Part shown: positions 9,242 to 17,200 of the stretch, piece by piece | Layout: each line of letters starts with the position of its first letter | Numbering within the stretch: the first letter of the stretch is position 1 | Assembly (NCBI RefSeq): GCF_000283655.1 | Contig: NC_016623.1 | Location: 434,001 to 498,000, forward strand | Length of the DNA stretch: 64,000 nucleotides | Direction of reading: 5' to 3' | Source: Azospirillum lipoferum 4B | GTDB taxonomy: Bacteria > Pseudomonadota > Alphaproteobacteria > Azospirillales > Azospirillaceae | The notes under the pieces: generated by a model | What the model was told of the DNA's origin: nothing | Databases searched by the model: none | Seen by the model: only the letters and a program-made list of their open reading frames with translations | Translations under genes and position numbers: made by a program

Positions 9242-10083
9242 GGCGTGTCGTCAGTTGAGCCAGATGACAGCCGACACGAGGTAAACAGCCGCCAAGAAAG
9301 TGCTGGCAAGCTTGTCGTATCGAGTTGCAATGGCTCGGAAGCCCTTCAGCTTGTTGAAGAATCGCTCGACGAGATTACGTTCGCGGTACAAGGCGAAATC
9401 GGTATCGCGGGCGATCAGCCGATTAGCCTTGGACGGGATGACGGGGACGATGTCGCGCTCCTTCAATGCGTCGATCAGGGCGTCGCCATCATAGGCCTTG
9501 TCGGCGATGAGGGCCTGCGGCTCGACCGCGTCGAGCAGAGGGGCGGCTTGGCTGAAGTCAGAGGCCTGACCGGGGGTCAGGGAGATCGCCACCGGGTTGC
9601 CCAAGGCGTCCACGATGGCATGGATCTTCGTCGTCAGCCCCCCTCGTGATCGGCCGATGGCTTGGCAGGCGCCCCCTTTTTTCGCGCCCCGGCGCTGTGC
9701 TGGTGGGCGCGGACGATGGTCGCGTCGAGCATCATGTACTCGTTGTCGCTGTCCTCGGCCAGGGCTTTGAAAAGGCGCTCGAACACCCCGCTCTCGCACC
9801 AGCGGCGGTAGCGGCGGTGGGTGTTCTTCCAATCCCCGAACCGGGTGGGCAGGTCGCGCCAGGGAATGCCAGCCCGGTAACGGTACAGCACCGCCTCGAC
9901 GAACAGGCGGTTGTCCTTCGCCGTCCCCCCGACATGGCCTACCCGCCCCGGCAGAAAATCCTGGACCCGCTCCCACTGATCGTCGCGCAAAGCATAGCGT
10001 CGCATTCGTCGGCCCTCCCGTCAGCCGACCCTCTATGAATCACGCATTCCTACCGCTGGGAATCCCATAACTGACGACACGCC
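9242..10083 (-). mobile_element. complete IS5-family (IS427-like) insertion sequence, 842 bp
   Basis: Perfect 15-bp terminal inverted repeats GGCGTGTCGTCAGTT begin at 9242 and, inverted, end at 10083. The element is flanked by the 4-bp direct repeat CTAG (9238-9241 and 10084-10087), which matches the YTAR target preference of IS5 relatives. Removing the element plus one CTAG rebuilds the interrupted host gene in frame. The clean repeats and restored frame indicate a recent insertion. Confidence 0.95.
9251..10005 (-). CDS. IS5-family transposase made by -1 frameshifting (OrfA/OrfB)
   Basis: Two overlapping frames: OrfA (from 10005, starting MRRYALRDDQWERVQDFLPG, ending at 9634) and OrfB (ending at 9251 with FLAAVYLVSAVIWLN). 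OrfA holds the N-terminal domain and the first catalytic Asp (MLDATIVRAH). OrfB holds the second Asp (IADKAYDGDAL) and the Glu (RNLVERFFNKLKGFR). The overlap contains the classic slippery heptamer A AAA AAG (around 9675-9682, reverse strand). A -1 shift there joins the frames into a 251-residue fusion. This arrangement is standard for the IS427 group. Confidence 0.9.
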
Positions 10084-10190
10084 CTAGCAACCGCTGCACT
10101 AAAAACAAATCTTGGATTGTAAATCCTTCTCTTTTTCCATGCATTGACAAAGGGTCGTTTATTGAACAAGCGACCTCGGCTGTCGTGGTG

Positions 10191-10276
10191 CTGACGTGAA
10201 AGGGAGCGGCCAGAGCATGGGACCGCTGTCGCGAAAGGGGCAGCCGCGGCCGTCCTGGCGTTGTCGTGAAAAGGGG
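10191..10276. repeat. three direct repeats with 35-bp spacing upstream of the toxin-antitoxin genes
   Basis: CTGACGTGAAAGGGAG (from 10191), CTGTCGCGAAAGGGGC (from 10226) and TTGTCGTGAAAAGGGG (from 10261) lie exactly 35 bp apart. A fourth related copy, CTGTCGCGAAGGGGAG, begins at 10970 just after the antitoxin stop. They may be protein-binding sites or remnants of an array. The intervening bases are not alike, and 16-bp units are too short for CRISPR repeats. Confidence 0.55.
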
Positions 10277-10288
10277 TGGTTCGCCGTT

Positions 10289-10318
10289 AGCGAATAGCAG
10301 CTTGACCGTTGATTCGCT
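10289..10318 (+). promoter_or_regulatory. candidate operator/promoter of the toxin-antitoxin operon
   Basis: AGCGAAT (10289-10295) and ATTCGCT (10312-10318) form an inverted repeat around a TTGACC -35-like hexamer at 10302-10307. A weak -10-like GATCAT follows after 17 bp. The position, 19 bp before the toxin start, suits autoregulation by the XRE antitoxin. Confidence 0.35.
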
Positions 10319-10336
10319 ATCAGCGATCATGTCTGC

Positions 10337-10588
10337 ATGAAGCTCGTGATCGAAGCCACTGCGCTGAAGGTTCTGCTCCGCATGCCAAAGGGCGATGCGG
10401 CCGGGCTGCGGGACAAGCTGAAGACCTTCGCCGCCGCTCCTTATGACCCCCATCCCTGGGCGAAGGCGTTCGGCGGCGGGCAAGGCCGCATCCGCCACGG
10501 GGACTGGCGGGCCATCTACCAGATCGACGGCGATGCGCTGTTGGTCACGGTGCTGAAGGTCGGGAACCGCAAGGAGGTCTATCGATGA
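10337..10588 (+). CDS. RelE/ParE-family toxin
   Basis: 83 residues, typical for RelE-superfamily toxins. VIEATALKVLLRMPKGDAAG, then GGQGRIRHGDWRAIYQIDGD and VLKVGNRKEVYR match the beta-sheet core and the C-terminal basic/Tyr end of the fold. Family members are mostly ribosome-dependent mRNA endonucleases, though some inhibit gyrase. The stop overlaps the antitoxin start (ATGA). Toxin-first order with an XRE antitoxin resembles HigBA-type modules. Confidence 0.85.
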   Translation: MKLVIEATALKVLLRMPKGDAAGLRDKLKTFAAAPYDPHPWAKAFGGGQGRIRHGDWRAIYQIDGDALLVTVLKVGNRKEVYR

Positions 10589-10965
10589 ACGCTCTGCCAA
10601 TCACGCCGATTGCCGAGACGGCGGACAGCGTCACCCTCAGCCGGGCCGACTTCGAGGCCCTGGCCGATCTGGTGACGGACGCCCAGGACTTGGCCGACGC
10701 CGAAACCGTAAAGGCACGGCTCGCTGCGGGGGAGACGGAGACTTTTCCGTTCGAGGTCGCGGAGCGCATCCTTGATGGGGAGCATCCTGTTGCGGTGCTC
10801 CGCGAGCATCGCGGCCTCACGGCCCGCGGACTGGCGGAAGCCGCAGGCGTGGCTCCGTCCTACCTGTCCGAGATTGAGAACGGGAAAAAGCCCGGCAGCT
10901 TCGACGCGATGGCCCGCATCGCCGGTGCGCTCCAGGTGCCGCTGGACCTGCTGGTCCGCCACTGA
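10585..10965 (+). CDS. XRE-family helix-turn-helix antitoxin
   Basis: 126 residues. The N-terminal half (SVTLSRADFEALADLVTDAQ, then DAETVKARLAAGETETFPFE) is the toxin-facing helical segment. The C-terminal half carries an HTH_3 domain: LREHRGLTARGLAEAAGVAP, SYLSEIENGKKPGSFD, MARIAGALQVPLDLLV. It overlaps the toxin gene by 4 bp, so the two proteins are translationally coupled. It should neutralise the toxin and repress the shared promoter. Confidence 0.87.
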   Translation: MNALPITPIAETADSVTLSRADFEALADLVTDAQDLADAETVKARLAAGETETFPFEVAERILDGEHPVAVLREHRGLTARGLAEAAGVAPSYLSEIENGKKPGSFDAMARIAGALQVPLDLLVRH

Positions 10966-11189
10966 ACCGCTGTCGCGAAGGGGAGTGCATTTGTCCATCT
11001 GACAAGTCTCACTCCCTACCCCCCTGCTTCGTCCCTCCCCCACCCATCCACCGCAAAAATTTCGCTCCACACCCCAACAATCCGCAACGGGATTTTCCGA
11101 ACACACCCGTTCCGCGCCCAACCCGCAAAATCATTTGCCTGCAAAGGGCGCACACTCGTTCCAACGAAGGATAATCGAGGGAACGAGAC

Positions 11190-14100
11190 ATGGACGGCAT
11201 GCCGACGGGCCTGCGGGCGGAGCGCGATCACGGTCGGGCTCCTGACCGGATCGACCGCAGCTATCGCCTGGACGACCGCTACAGCCGCGCCGGGGGGCAG
11301 GTCTATCTGTCGGGGACGCAGGCGCTGGTCCGGCTGCTGCTGCTCCAGGCGGAGAGCGACCGGCGGGCCGGGCTGAACACGGCGGGATTCGTCAGCGGCT
11401 ATCGCGGGTCGCCGCTGGGCGGGCTGGATCAGGCGCTGTGGCAGGCGCGCACGCATCTGGACGCCCATGCCATCCGCTTCGTCCCCGGCGTCAACGAGGA
11501 TCTGGGCGCAACCGCCGTCATGGGGACCCAGCAGGTCGAATCCTCGGGCGAGGGCAAGGTCGATGGCGTGTTCGGCATGTGGTACGGCAAGGGGCCGGGG
11601 GTGGACCGCTCCGGCGACGTGCTGAAACATGCCAACGCCTATGGCAGCTCGCCGCGCGGCGGGGTGCTGGCGGTGGCCGGCGACGACCATGGCTGCGTGT
11701 CGTCCAGCATGCCGCACCAGAGCGACCTCGCCATGATCGCATGGTCGATGCCGGTGCTGAACCCGGCGGGCATCCGCGACTATCTGGAGTTCGGGCTGTA
11801 CGGCTATGCCCTGTCGCGCTTCTCCGGCGCCTGGGTCGGGTTCAAGGCGATCTCGGAATCGGTGGAAAGCTCGGGCACGGTGCGGATTCCGGCGCTGGAG
11901 GGCGGATACCTGCCGGTGGCGTTCGATCCGCCGCCGGGGGGGCTGCATTACCGCTGGCCCGACCTGCCCAGCCTCGCCATCGAGGAAAGGCTGGCCGCCA
12001 AGGTCGCGGCGGTGAAGGCCTTCGCCCGCGTCAACCGCATCGACCGCACCGTGATGGGCGGCAGTTCCGGCCGGGGCGGCTGGCTGCGCATCGTCACCAC
12101 CGGCAAGGCGCATCTCGATGTGATGGAGGCGCTGCGGCTGCTCGGCATCGGGCCGGCGGAGGCGGAGCGGATCGGGCTGTCGGTCCACAAGATCGGGCTG
12201 TCCTGGCCGCTGGAGCCGGACTTCGCGCTCGCCGCCGCCCGCGGCGCCGACGAGGTGCTGGTGGTGGAGGAGAAGGCGCCGGTCGTCGAGGGGCAGCTGA
12301 AGGATCTGCTGTTCCACCTGCCGGCCGGGGAGCGGCCGCGCGCCGTGGTCGGCAAGACCGACGAGTTCGGCGCCCCGCTGCTGCCCGCCACCGGGGAACT
12401 GCGGCCCTGGATCGTCGCCAAGGCTCTGGTGGAGCGCATCCGCCACCGCTTTCCGGAACAGGATTTTGTAGGGCGGCTGGCGGAGCTGCTGCCGGGGGAG
12501 GCTCCCGCTGCCCCTGCAATCAATCCTGCTCTGGCGCGGACGCCCTATTTCTGCTCCGGCTGTCCGCACAACAGCTCGACCAAGGTGCCGGAGGGGAGCA
12601 AGGCGATGGCCGGCATCGGCTGCCACTTCATGGCGTCGTGGATGGACCGCGACACGGTGGGGCTGAGCCAGATGGGCGGCGAGGGCGTCAGCTGGATCGG
12701 GCAGGCGCCGTTCAGCAAGCGGCCGCACATCTTCCAGAATCTGGGCGAGGGCACCTATTTCCATTCCGGCCTGCTGGCGATCCGGCAGGCGGTGGCTGCC
12801 AAAATCAACATCACCTACAAGATCCTGTTCAACGACGCCGTCGCCATGACCGGCGGCCAGCCGGTGGACGGCCCGATCTCCGTCGACGCCATCACCCGCC
12901 AGCTGGCGGCGGAGGGCATCACCCGCATCGCCGTGGTCAGCGACGCGCCGGAGAAGTATGACAGCCGGTCGGGGCTGGCGCCCTTCACCACGGTGCATCA
13001 CCGCGAGGAATTGGACGCCGTGCAGCGCGAGATGCGCGAGATTCCCGGCGTTACCGCCATCGTCTATGAGCAGACCTGCGCGGCGGAGAAGCGGCGGCGG
13101 CGCAAGCGCGGCACCATGGCCGACCCGGCGCGGCGGATGGTGATCAACGATCTGGTCTGCGAAGGCTGCGGCGACTGCGGCAAGAAGTCGAACTGCCTGT
13201 CGGTGCAGCCGAAACAGACCGAATTCGGGGTGAAGCGGCAGATCGACCAATCCAGCTGCAACAAGGATTATTCCTGCGCCGACGGCTTCTGCCCCAGCTT
13301 CGTCTCGGTGGTGGGCGGGAGCTTGCGCAAGCCGGAGCCGGACAGGGTCGCCGCGCGCTTCGCCGGGGAACTGGCGGCGCTGCCGCTGCCGCGCTATGGC
13401 GCAGCTGGAGATTTGGCGGAGATCCTGATCGTCGGGGTCGGCGGCACCGGCGTCGTCACCATCGGCGCGGTGCTGGCGATGGCTGCGCATCTGGAGGGCA
13501 AGGCGTCCTCGGTGCTGGACTTCATGGGCTTCGCGCAGAAGGGCGGTGCGGTCTACAGCTATCTGCGGGTGGCGGGGGATGCGGCGCTGCTCCATCAGGC
13601 GCGGATCGACCCGAAGCGGGCGCAGCTGGTGCTGGCCTGCGACACGGTGGTCGCGGCCTCGCCGGACGCGCTGAAGACGGTGCGGCTGGGGCGGACGCGG
13701 GTGGTGGCCAACGCCCATGTGGCGCCGACCGGGGCCTTCACCCGCGACGGCGCCAAGCTGCCGGATGCGGGGGCTCTGCTGCGCAGCCTGCGCCGGGCGG
13801 CGGGGGCCGAGCAGGTCGAGGTGGTGGACGCCAACCGGGTGGTCACCGCGCTGTTCGGCGACAGCATCCTCGCCAACGTCTTCCTGATGGGCGTCGCCTT
13901 CCAGAAGGGGCTGCTGCCGGTCGGGCTGGAGGCGCTGACCCGCGCCATCGAGCTGAACGGCACCGGCGTCGCCGCCAACCTGCGCGCCTTCGCCTTCGGC
14001 CGCCTCGCCGCGCACCGACCGGAAGCTCTGGCGGGGCTGGGGGCGGAGGAGGGGGCGCCGGCTGCTGACCTCGCCGGCATCGTGGAGCGGCGGGCGGCCT

Positions 14101-14720
14101 TCCTGGCGGAGTATCAGGACCGCGCCTATGCCGGGCGCTACCGCGCGCTGGTGGAGCGGGCACGGCAGGCGGAAGGCCGCGTGGCTCCCGGTTCGACCGC
14201 GCTGGCCGAGGCGGTGGCGCGCAGCGCCTTCAAGCTGATGGCCTACAAGGACGAGTATGAGGTCGCCCGGCTGCACAGCGATCCGGTCTTCCGCAAAAGC
14301 CTGGAGGAGCGGTTCGAGGGGGATTGGAAGCCGGTCTTCCACCTCGCCCCTCCCCTGCTGTCGCGCGACACCAACGGCCATGGCGAGCCGCGCAAGATGG
14401 CGCTGGGCGCCTGGATCCTGCCGGTGTTCCGCGGGCTTGCGGCTTGCAAACGGCTGCGCGGCACGGCGCTCGACCCGTTCGGCTATACGGCGGAGCGGAA
14501 GATGGAGCGCGCGCTGATCGCCCGCTATGAGGCGACGGTGGCGGAGATCGCGGAACGGCTGTCGGCGGACAGGCTCGCCACCGCGGTGGAGCTGGCCGCG
14601 CTGCCGCAGGAGATCCGCGGCTTCGGGCCGGTCAAGCAGCGGGCCTGGGAGGCGGTCGAGCCGCGCTGGCGGGCGCTGGAGGAGCGGCTGCGGCAGCGGG
14701 AGACGGCGCGGGCGGCGTGA
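11190..14720 (+). CDS. indolepyruvate ferredoxin oxidoreductase, fused alpha/beta subunits
   Basis: 1176 residues. Order along the protein: pyrimidine-binding domain with GYRGSPLGGLDQALWQ near residue 70; a TPP-binding domain with YFCSGCPHNSSTKVPEGS and NDAVAMTGGQPVDGP around 450-560; a Cys-rich segment CEGCGDCGKKSNC...CNKDYSC around 655-695; and a C-terminal gamma-type domain starting VGVGGTGVVTIGAVL near 747. The family oxidatively decarboxylates arylpyruvates from aromatic amino acid breakdown to aryl-acetyl-CoA, reducing ferredoxin. Proteobacterial forms are commonly single-chain fusions like this one. It stands alone between the toxin-antitoxin island and a reverse-strand gene. Confidence 0.92.
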   Translation: MDGMPTGLRAERDHGRAPDRIDRSYRLDDRYSRAGGQVYLSGTQALVRLLLLQAESDRRAGLNTAGFVSGYRGSPLGGLDQALWQARTHLDAHAIRFVPGVNEDLGATAVMGTQQVESSGEGKVDGVFGMWYGKGPGVDRSGDVLKHANAYGSSPRGGVLAVAGDDHGCVSSSMPHQSDLAMIAWSMPVLNPAGIRDYLEFGLYGYALSRFSGAWVGFKAISESVESSGTVRIPALEGGYLPVAFDPPPGGLHYRWPDLPSLAIEERLAAKVAAVKAFARVNRIDRTVMGGSSGRGGWLRIVTTGKAHLDVMEALRLLGIGPAEAERIGLSVHKIGLSWPLEPDFALAAARGADEVLVVEEKAPVVEGQLKDLLFHLPAGERPRAVVGKTDEFGAPLLPATGELRPWIVAKALVERIRHRFPEQDFVGRLAELLPGEAPAAPAINPALARTPYFCSGCPHNSSTKVPEGSKAMAGIGCHFMASWMDRDTVGLSQMGGEGVSWIGQAPFSKRPHIFQNLGEGTYFHSGLLAIRQAVAAKINITYKILFNDAVAMTGGQPVDGPISVDAITRQLAAEGITRIAVVSDAPEKYDSRSGLAPFTTVHHREELDAVQREMREIPGVTAIVYEQTCAAEKRRRRKRGTMADPARRMVINDLVCEGCGDCGKKSNCLSVQPKQTEFGVKRQIDQSSCNKDYSCADGFCPSFVSVVGGSLRKPEPDRVAARFAGELAALPLPRYGAAGDLAEILIVGVGGTGVVTIGAVLAMAAHLEGKASSVLDFMGFAQKGGAVYSYLRVAGDAALLHQARIDPKRAQLVLACDTVVAASPDALKTVRLGRTRVVANAHVAPTGAFTRDGAKLPDAGALLRSLRRAAGAEQVEVVDANRVVTALFGDSILANVFLMGVAFQKGLLPVGLEALTRAIELNGTGVAANLRAFAFGRLAAHRPEALAGLGAEEGAPAADLAGIVERRAAFLAEYQDRAYAGRYRALVERARQAEGRVAPGSTALAEAVARSAFKLMAYKDEYEVARLHSDPVFRKSLEERFEGDWKPVFHLAPPLLSRDTNGHGEPRKMALGAWILPVFRGLAACKRLRGTALDPFGYTAERKMERALIARYEATVAEIAERLSADRLATAVELAALPQEIRGFGPVKQRAWEAVEPRWRALEERLRQRETARAA

Positions 14721-14726
14721 GGGGGG

Positions 14727-16403
14727 TCACTTCTCCAGGAAGCGCAGGAAGGGAAAGGCTTCGAAATCGAAGCGGATCAGGGTTGGCGCGCCGCCGCTGC
14801 GGACCAGATGGTCGTGGGTGCAGAAGGGGGCGGCCTGATCCAGCCCCCAGAAGGCCCGCCCCTCGTCGAAATGCCGGGCGATATAGGCGACCACGAGGTC
14901 GAGGTAACGCTGCGCGGCCGGTGTCCGGTTGAAGGCCAGGAAGCCGGCGAGGAAGTCGCGGGTCGGGCCGCGCCCGCGCCGGTCCTGCATCACCGCGACA
15001 TCCCAGCCCGGCCAGCCCGCCATCGCCGCACCCGGATCGGCGAGCAGCAGCGCATCGACATCGACCTGGATCACCGGCCCGACCTGCTGCCGCAGAAGAC
15101 GCTGCGTCACCGCGAAGCGGGCGGAGGCGTAATAGGTCAGCCGCACAGGGTCGGGCAACCCGCCGAGGTCGGCAGCCTCGAAGGAGACCGACAGCGGGCC
15201 GCCGCCGGCGCCAGCCGGATCCGCCAGCGCCGCTTCGGTCTCTGCCGACGGGTTGACGATATGGACATGCATGGCGCAGGACGGCGCCCGCTCGCGCGCC
15301 GAATCCAGGAAGGCTGCGCCGAACCGGCGCCAATAATCGTCGTCGCACCCCACCAGCAGGACCGGCCGGCCATCGGCGCCCGGCGCAACCGGCATGCGGC
15401 GGTTGGCACGGCCGAACAGGGTGGGCGGATCGGCGAGAAGCCGCTCGAAAAACGCCGGTTCGCTGCGCACCATCGTCCACAGCAGCATCTCGAAATCCGC
15501 CGCGACCGCCTGCGCCGGCCAATGGCGCGCATATTTGCGGAAAAAGCGGCGGGCGGCGTCAAGGCGCCCCTGGCGATACAGATCGTAGCAGACCACGGAC
15601 AGGGCGACGCTGTCGCCCGGTTCGGTCATCAGCCGGCGCCGCCCGGCCTCCGCGACCCGGCCCAGCATCCCGTCTTCCATCACCCCGTTCTGAAGGGCGA
15701 CGACCGCCGTCCCGAACAGGTTCCTGGTGGCATCGGCATGACCGCCGGCGGCGGCGCGGCCGAAGGCGGCGACAGACTCTCCCATCGCCTTGCGGTCGAC
15801 CAGATGGCCGGAGGTGGCCAGGGCGGACGTCATCAGCCTGCTTTCCGCCAGCCGGCAGAGGCCCAGCCGGTACAGATAGTCCGGGCGGTCGGGATAAAGC
15901 CCGTCCAGCCGCCGGTAAACCTCTTCCGCCGCGCCGATCCGGTCCTGGGAATACAGGCAGTCGCCGAGCCGCAGCAGATAGGCTTCGGTATCGGGGGAAA
16001 GCCGCAGCGCCCGGCGCAGGGCATCGGCAGCCGCGGCGCCGTCGCCCAGATCGGTCAGGGCGCCGGCCAGATTGCCGAAAGGCTTGACCCAGCCCGGATC
16101 GATCGCCAGCGCGGCCCGGTGATGGCCGGCGGCCTGACCGGCCTTCCCCCCGGCACGCAGTGCCGAACCGAGATTGTCGTGATAGGCGGCGCACAGGCCA
16201 TCGCGCCCGATCGCTTGCCCGATCAGTCGCACCGCTTCGCCGGAGTCGCCGGACTGGTGATGCAGAACACCCAGCAGATGCCAGGCATCGGCCACCGCGG
16301 GCGCGGCCCGGATGATCTTCCGGTAAATGTCCGCCGCTTCGGCCAGACGGCCGCCCTGGTGCAGACCGACGGCAATGCGCAGGGCTTCGGAAACGGTGGT
16401 CAT
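14727..16403 (-). CDS. TPR protein with a C-terminal glycosyltransferase-like domain
   Basis: 558 residues. The first ~230 are tetratricopeptide repeats ([56 protein letters not shown]). The C-terminal ~220 residues begin VLLVGCDDDYWRRFGAAFL and include a DxD-like QVDVDALLL at about residue 444, as in nucleotide-sugar transferases, plus FLAGFLAFNRTPAAQRYLDL. The N-terminal repeats resemble those of the OGT-like protein encoded at 32.7 kb. A role in protein or surface glycosylation is likely; donor and acceptor are unknown. Confidence 0.7.
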   Translation of the reverse strand: MTTVSEALRIAVGLHQGGRLAEAADIYRKIIRAAPAVADAWHLLGVLHHQSGDSGEAVRLIGQAIGRDGLCAAYHDNLGSALRAGGKAGQAAGHHRAALAIDPGWVKPFGNLAGALTDLGDGAAAADALRRALRLSPDTEAYLLRLGDCLYSQDRIGAAEEVYRRLDGLYPDRPDYLYRLGLCRLAESRLMTSALATSGHLVDRKAMGESVAAFGRAAAGGHADATRNLFGTAVVALQNGVMEDGMLGRVAEAGRRRLMTEPGDSVALSVVCYDLYRQGRLDAARRFFRKYARHWPAQAVAADFEMLLWTMVRSEPAFFERLLADPPTLFGRANRRMPVAPGADGRPVLLVGCDDDYWRRFGAAFLDSARERAPSCAMHVHIVNPSAETEAALADPAGAGGGPLSVSFEAADLGGLPDPVRLTYYASARFAVTQRLLRQQVGPVIQVDVDALLLADPGAAMAGWPGWDVAVMQDRRGRGPTRDFLAGFLAFNRTPAAQRYLDLVVAYIARHFDEGRAFWGLDQAAPFCTHDHLVRSGGAPTLIRFDFEAFPFLRFLEK

Positions 16404-16491
16404 CGGCGATGGGTTCTGCAGTCATGGGAAGCGAATGGCCGCCCATGACTACCGCAAAGCCGAGCCGTTGTCGCCCTTTTGCGATCCTTGG

Positions 16492-17190
16492 TTACAGGCC
16501 GCCCAAATCCTGCACCTCAAGCACCGTTTCCGGCAGGGTCAGCGTCATCGCCTCGAACGGGGCCAGCAGGGCGGGGATGTTGGAGCCGACGCCGCAGACC
16601 CGGTAGTCCAGCCGGATCGCCTCGATCCGCTCCGGCAATATGCGCTTGCGGTCGCCGATCAGCTGCCAGGCCAGCACGCAGCTGTTCTCGCCGTCCTGGG
16701 CGGTGACATAGTCGTAGTCGCCGTAGCGGTTGCGGCGGGCGCTGTCGGCGAGCTTGATGCGCATCTCCGGGAATTCGCGCTTCGTCGTCTCGGTCAGCGT
16801 GTCCATGGTGTAGAGCGGGACCGGGAAGATGCGGGGCGGCTGGACCAGCGCGCCGAACAGGCTGTCGGGCAGGGTCTGTACGTCCACCGTCAGGCGGTTC
16901 TCGCCCGGCAGCACCGTGGGGTTGCCCAGCACGACGATATAGCTCTTGTAGACGGTGCCGGTGTCGCGCATGCGGGCGGCGACGATGGGGAAGTCCCGGC
17001 TGTCCGGCAGGGTCACCGGCAAGGCGGCGGGCTGGATGCGGCGCCACGGCGTCGGCGCCTGGGTCAGGTTGTCGCGCACCCAGCCGGCGCAGCCCGAGGT
17101 CAGCAGGGTGACGGCGGCCAGCGTCGCCAGCAGGAGGGTGCGCACGCCGCCGGACTTGGCCGTCGGGCTATCGGACGGTGTCTCGGGCAT
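16492..17190 (-). CDS. BcsN-like cellulose biosynthesis lipoprotein
   Basis: 232 residues from MPETPSDS, preferred because AAGGGAG lies 5-11 bp upstream; an ATG 21 bp earlier lacks a ribosome site. A hydrophobic segment ending LLTSGCAG gives a lipobox, so the mature protein should be lipid-anchored. ENSCVLAWQLIGDRKRILP and LLAPFEAMTLTLPE resemble the conserved region of the cellulose biosynthesis protein BcsN of Agrobacterium and relatives. It is the last gene of the bcsA-bcsB-bcsZ-TPR cluster, 10 bp after the TPR gene, which supports the assignment. Family identity rests on weak remembered similarity plus context. Confidence 0.6.
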   Translation of the reverse strand: MPETPSDSPTAKSGGVRTLLLATLAAVTLLTSGCAGWVRDNLTQAPTPWRRIQPAALPVTLPDSRDFPIVAARMRDTGTVYKSYIVVLGNPTVLPGENRLTVDVQTLPDSLFGALVQPPRIFPVPLYTMDTLTETTKREFPEMRIKLADSARRNRYGDYDYVTAQDGENSCVLAWQLIGDRKRILPERIEAIRLDYRVCGVGSNIPALLAPFEAMTLTLPETVLEVQDLGGL

Positions 17191-17200
17191 CGGGGCTCCC

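Larger units (their letters stand above)
8821..10122 (+). pseudogene. unknown accessory gene split by an IS5-family element
   Basis: The gene starts at 8821 (AAGGA 10 bp upstream) and reads in frame into the insertion sequence, where it stops at 9258. Deleting the element (9242-10083) and one CTAG copy restores a continuous frame. That frame runs ...KIGVGL then ATAALKTNLGL and stops at 10120-10122, giving a 151-residue ancestral protein. The stretch IINIGTFNGGAIQQGTNRS is a Gly/Asn-rich beta-type motif, followed by an alpha-helical C-terminal half (LTKLAAEFASLRTAVLP, EANDASKVQQALASIGQAG). I do not recognise a named family. The split form may still make a protein with 6 foreign C-terminal residues. 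Confidence 0.7.

Noticed and set aside
10191-10985. CRISPR array near the toxin-antitoxin genes
   Set aside because: Only three or four 16-bp imperfect units, spacers of about 19 bp, and no cas genes.
11016-14381. 1121-codon open frame on the reverse strand
   Set aside because: It lies opposite the clearly conserved indolepyruvate oxidoreductase; its translation is low-complexity Arg/Gly/Pro/Gln, a typical shadow in GC-rich DNA.
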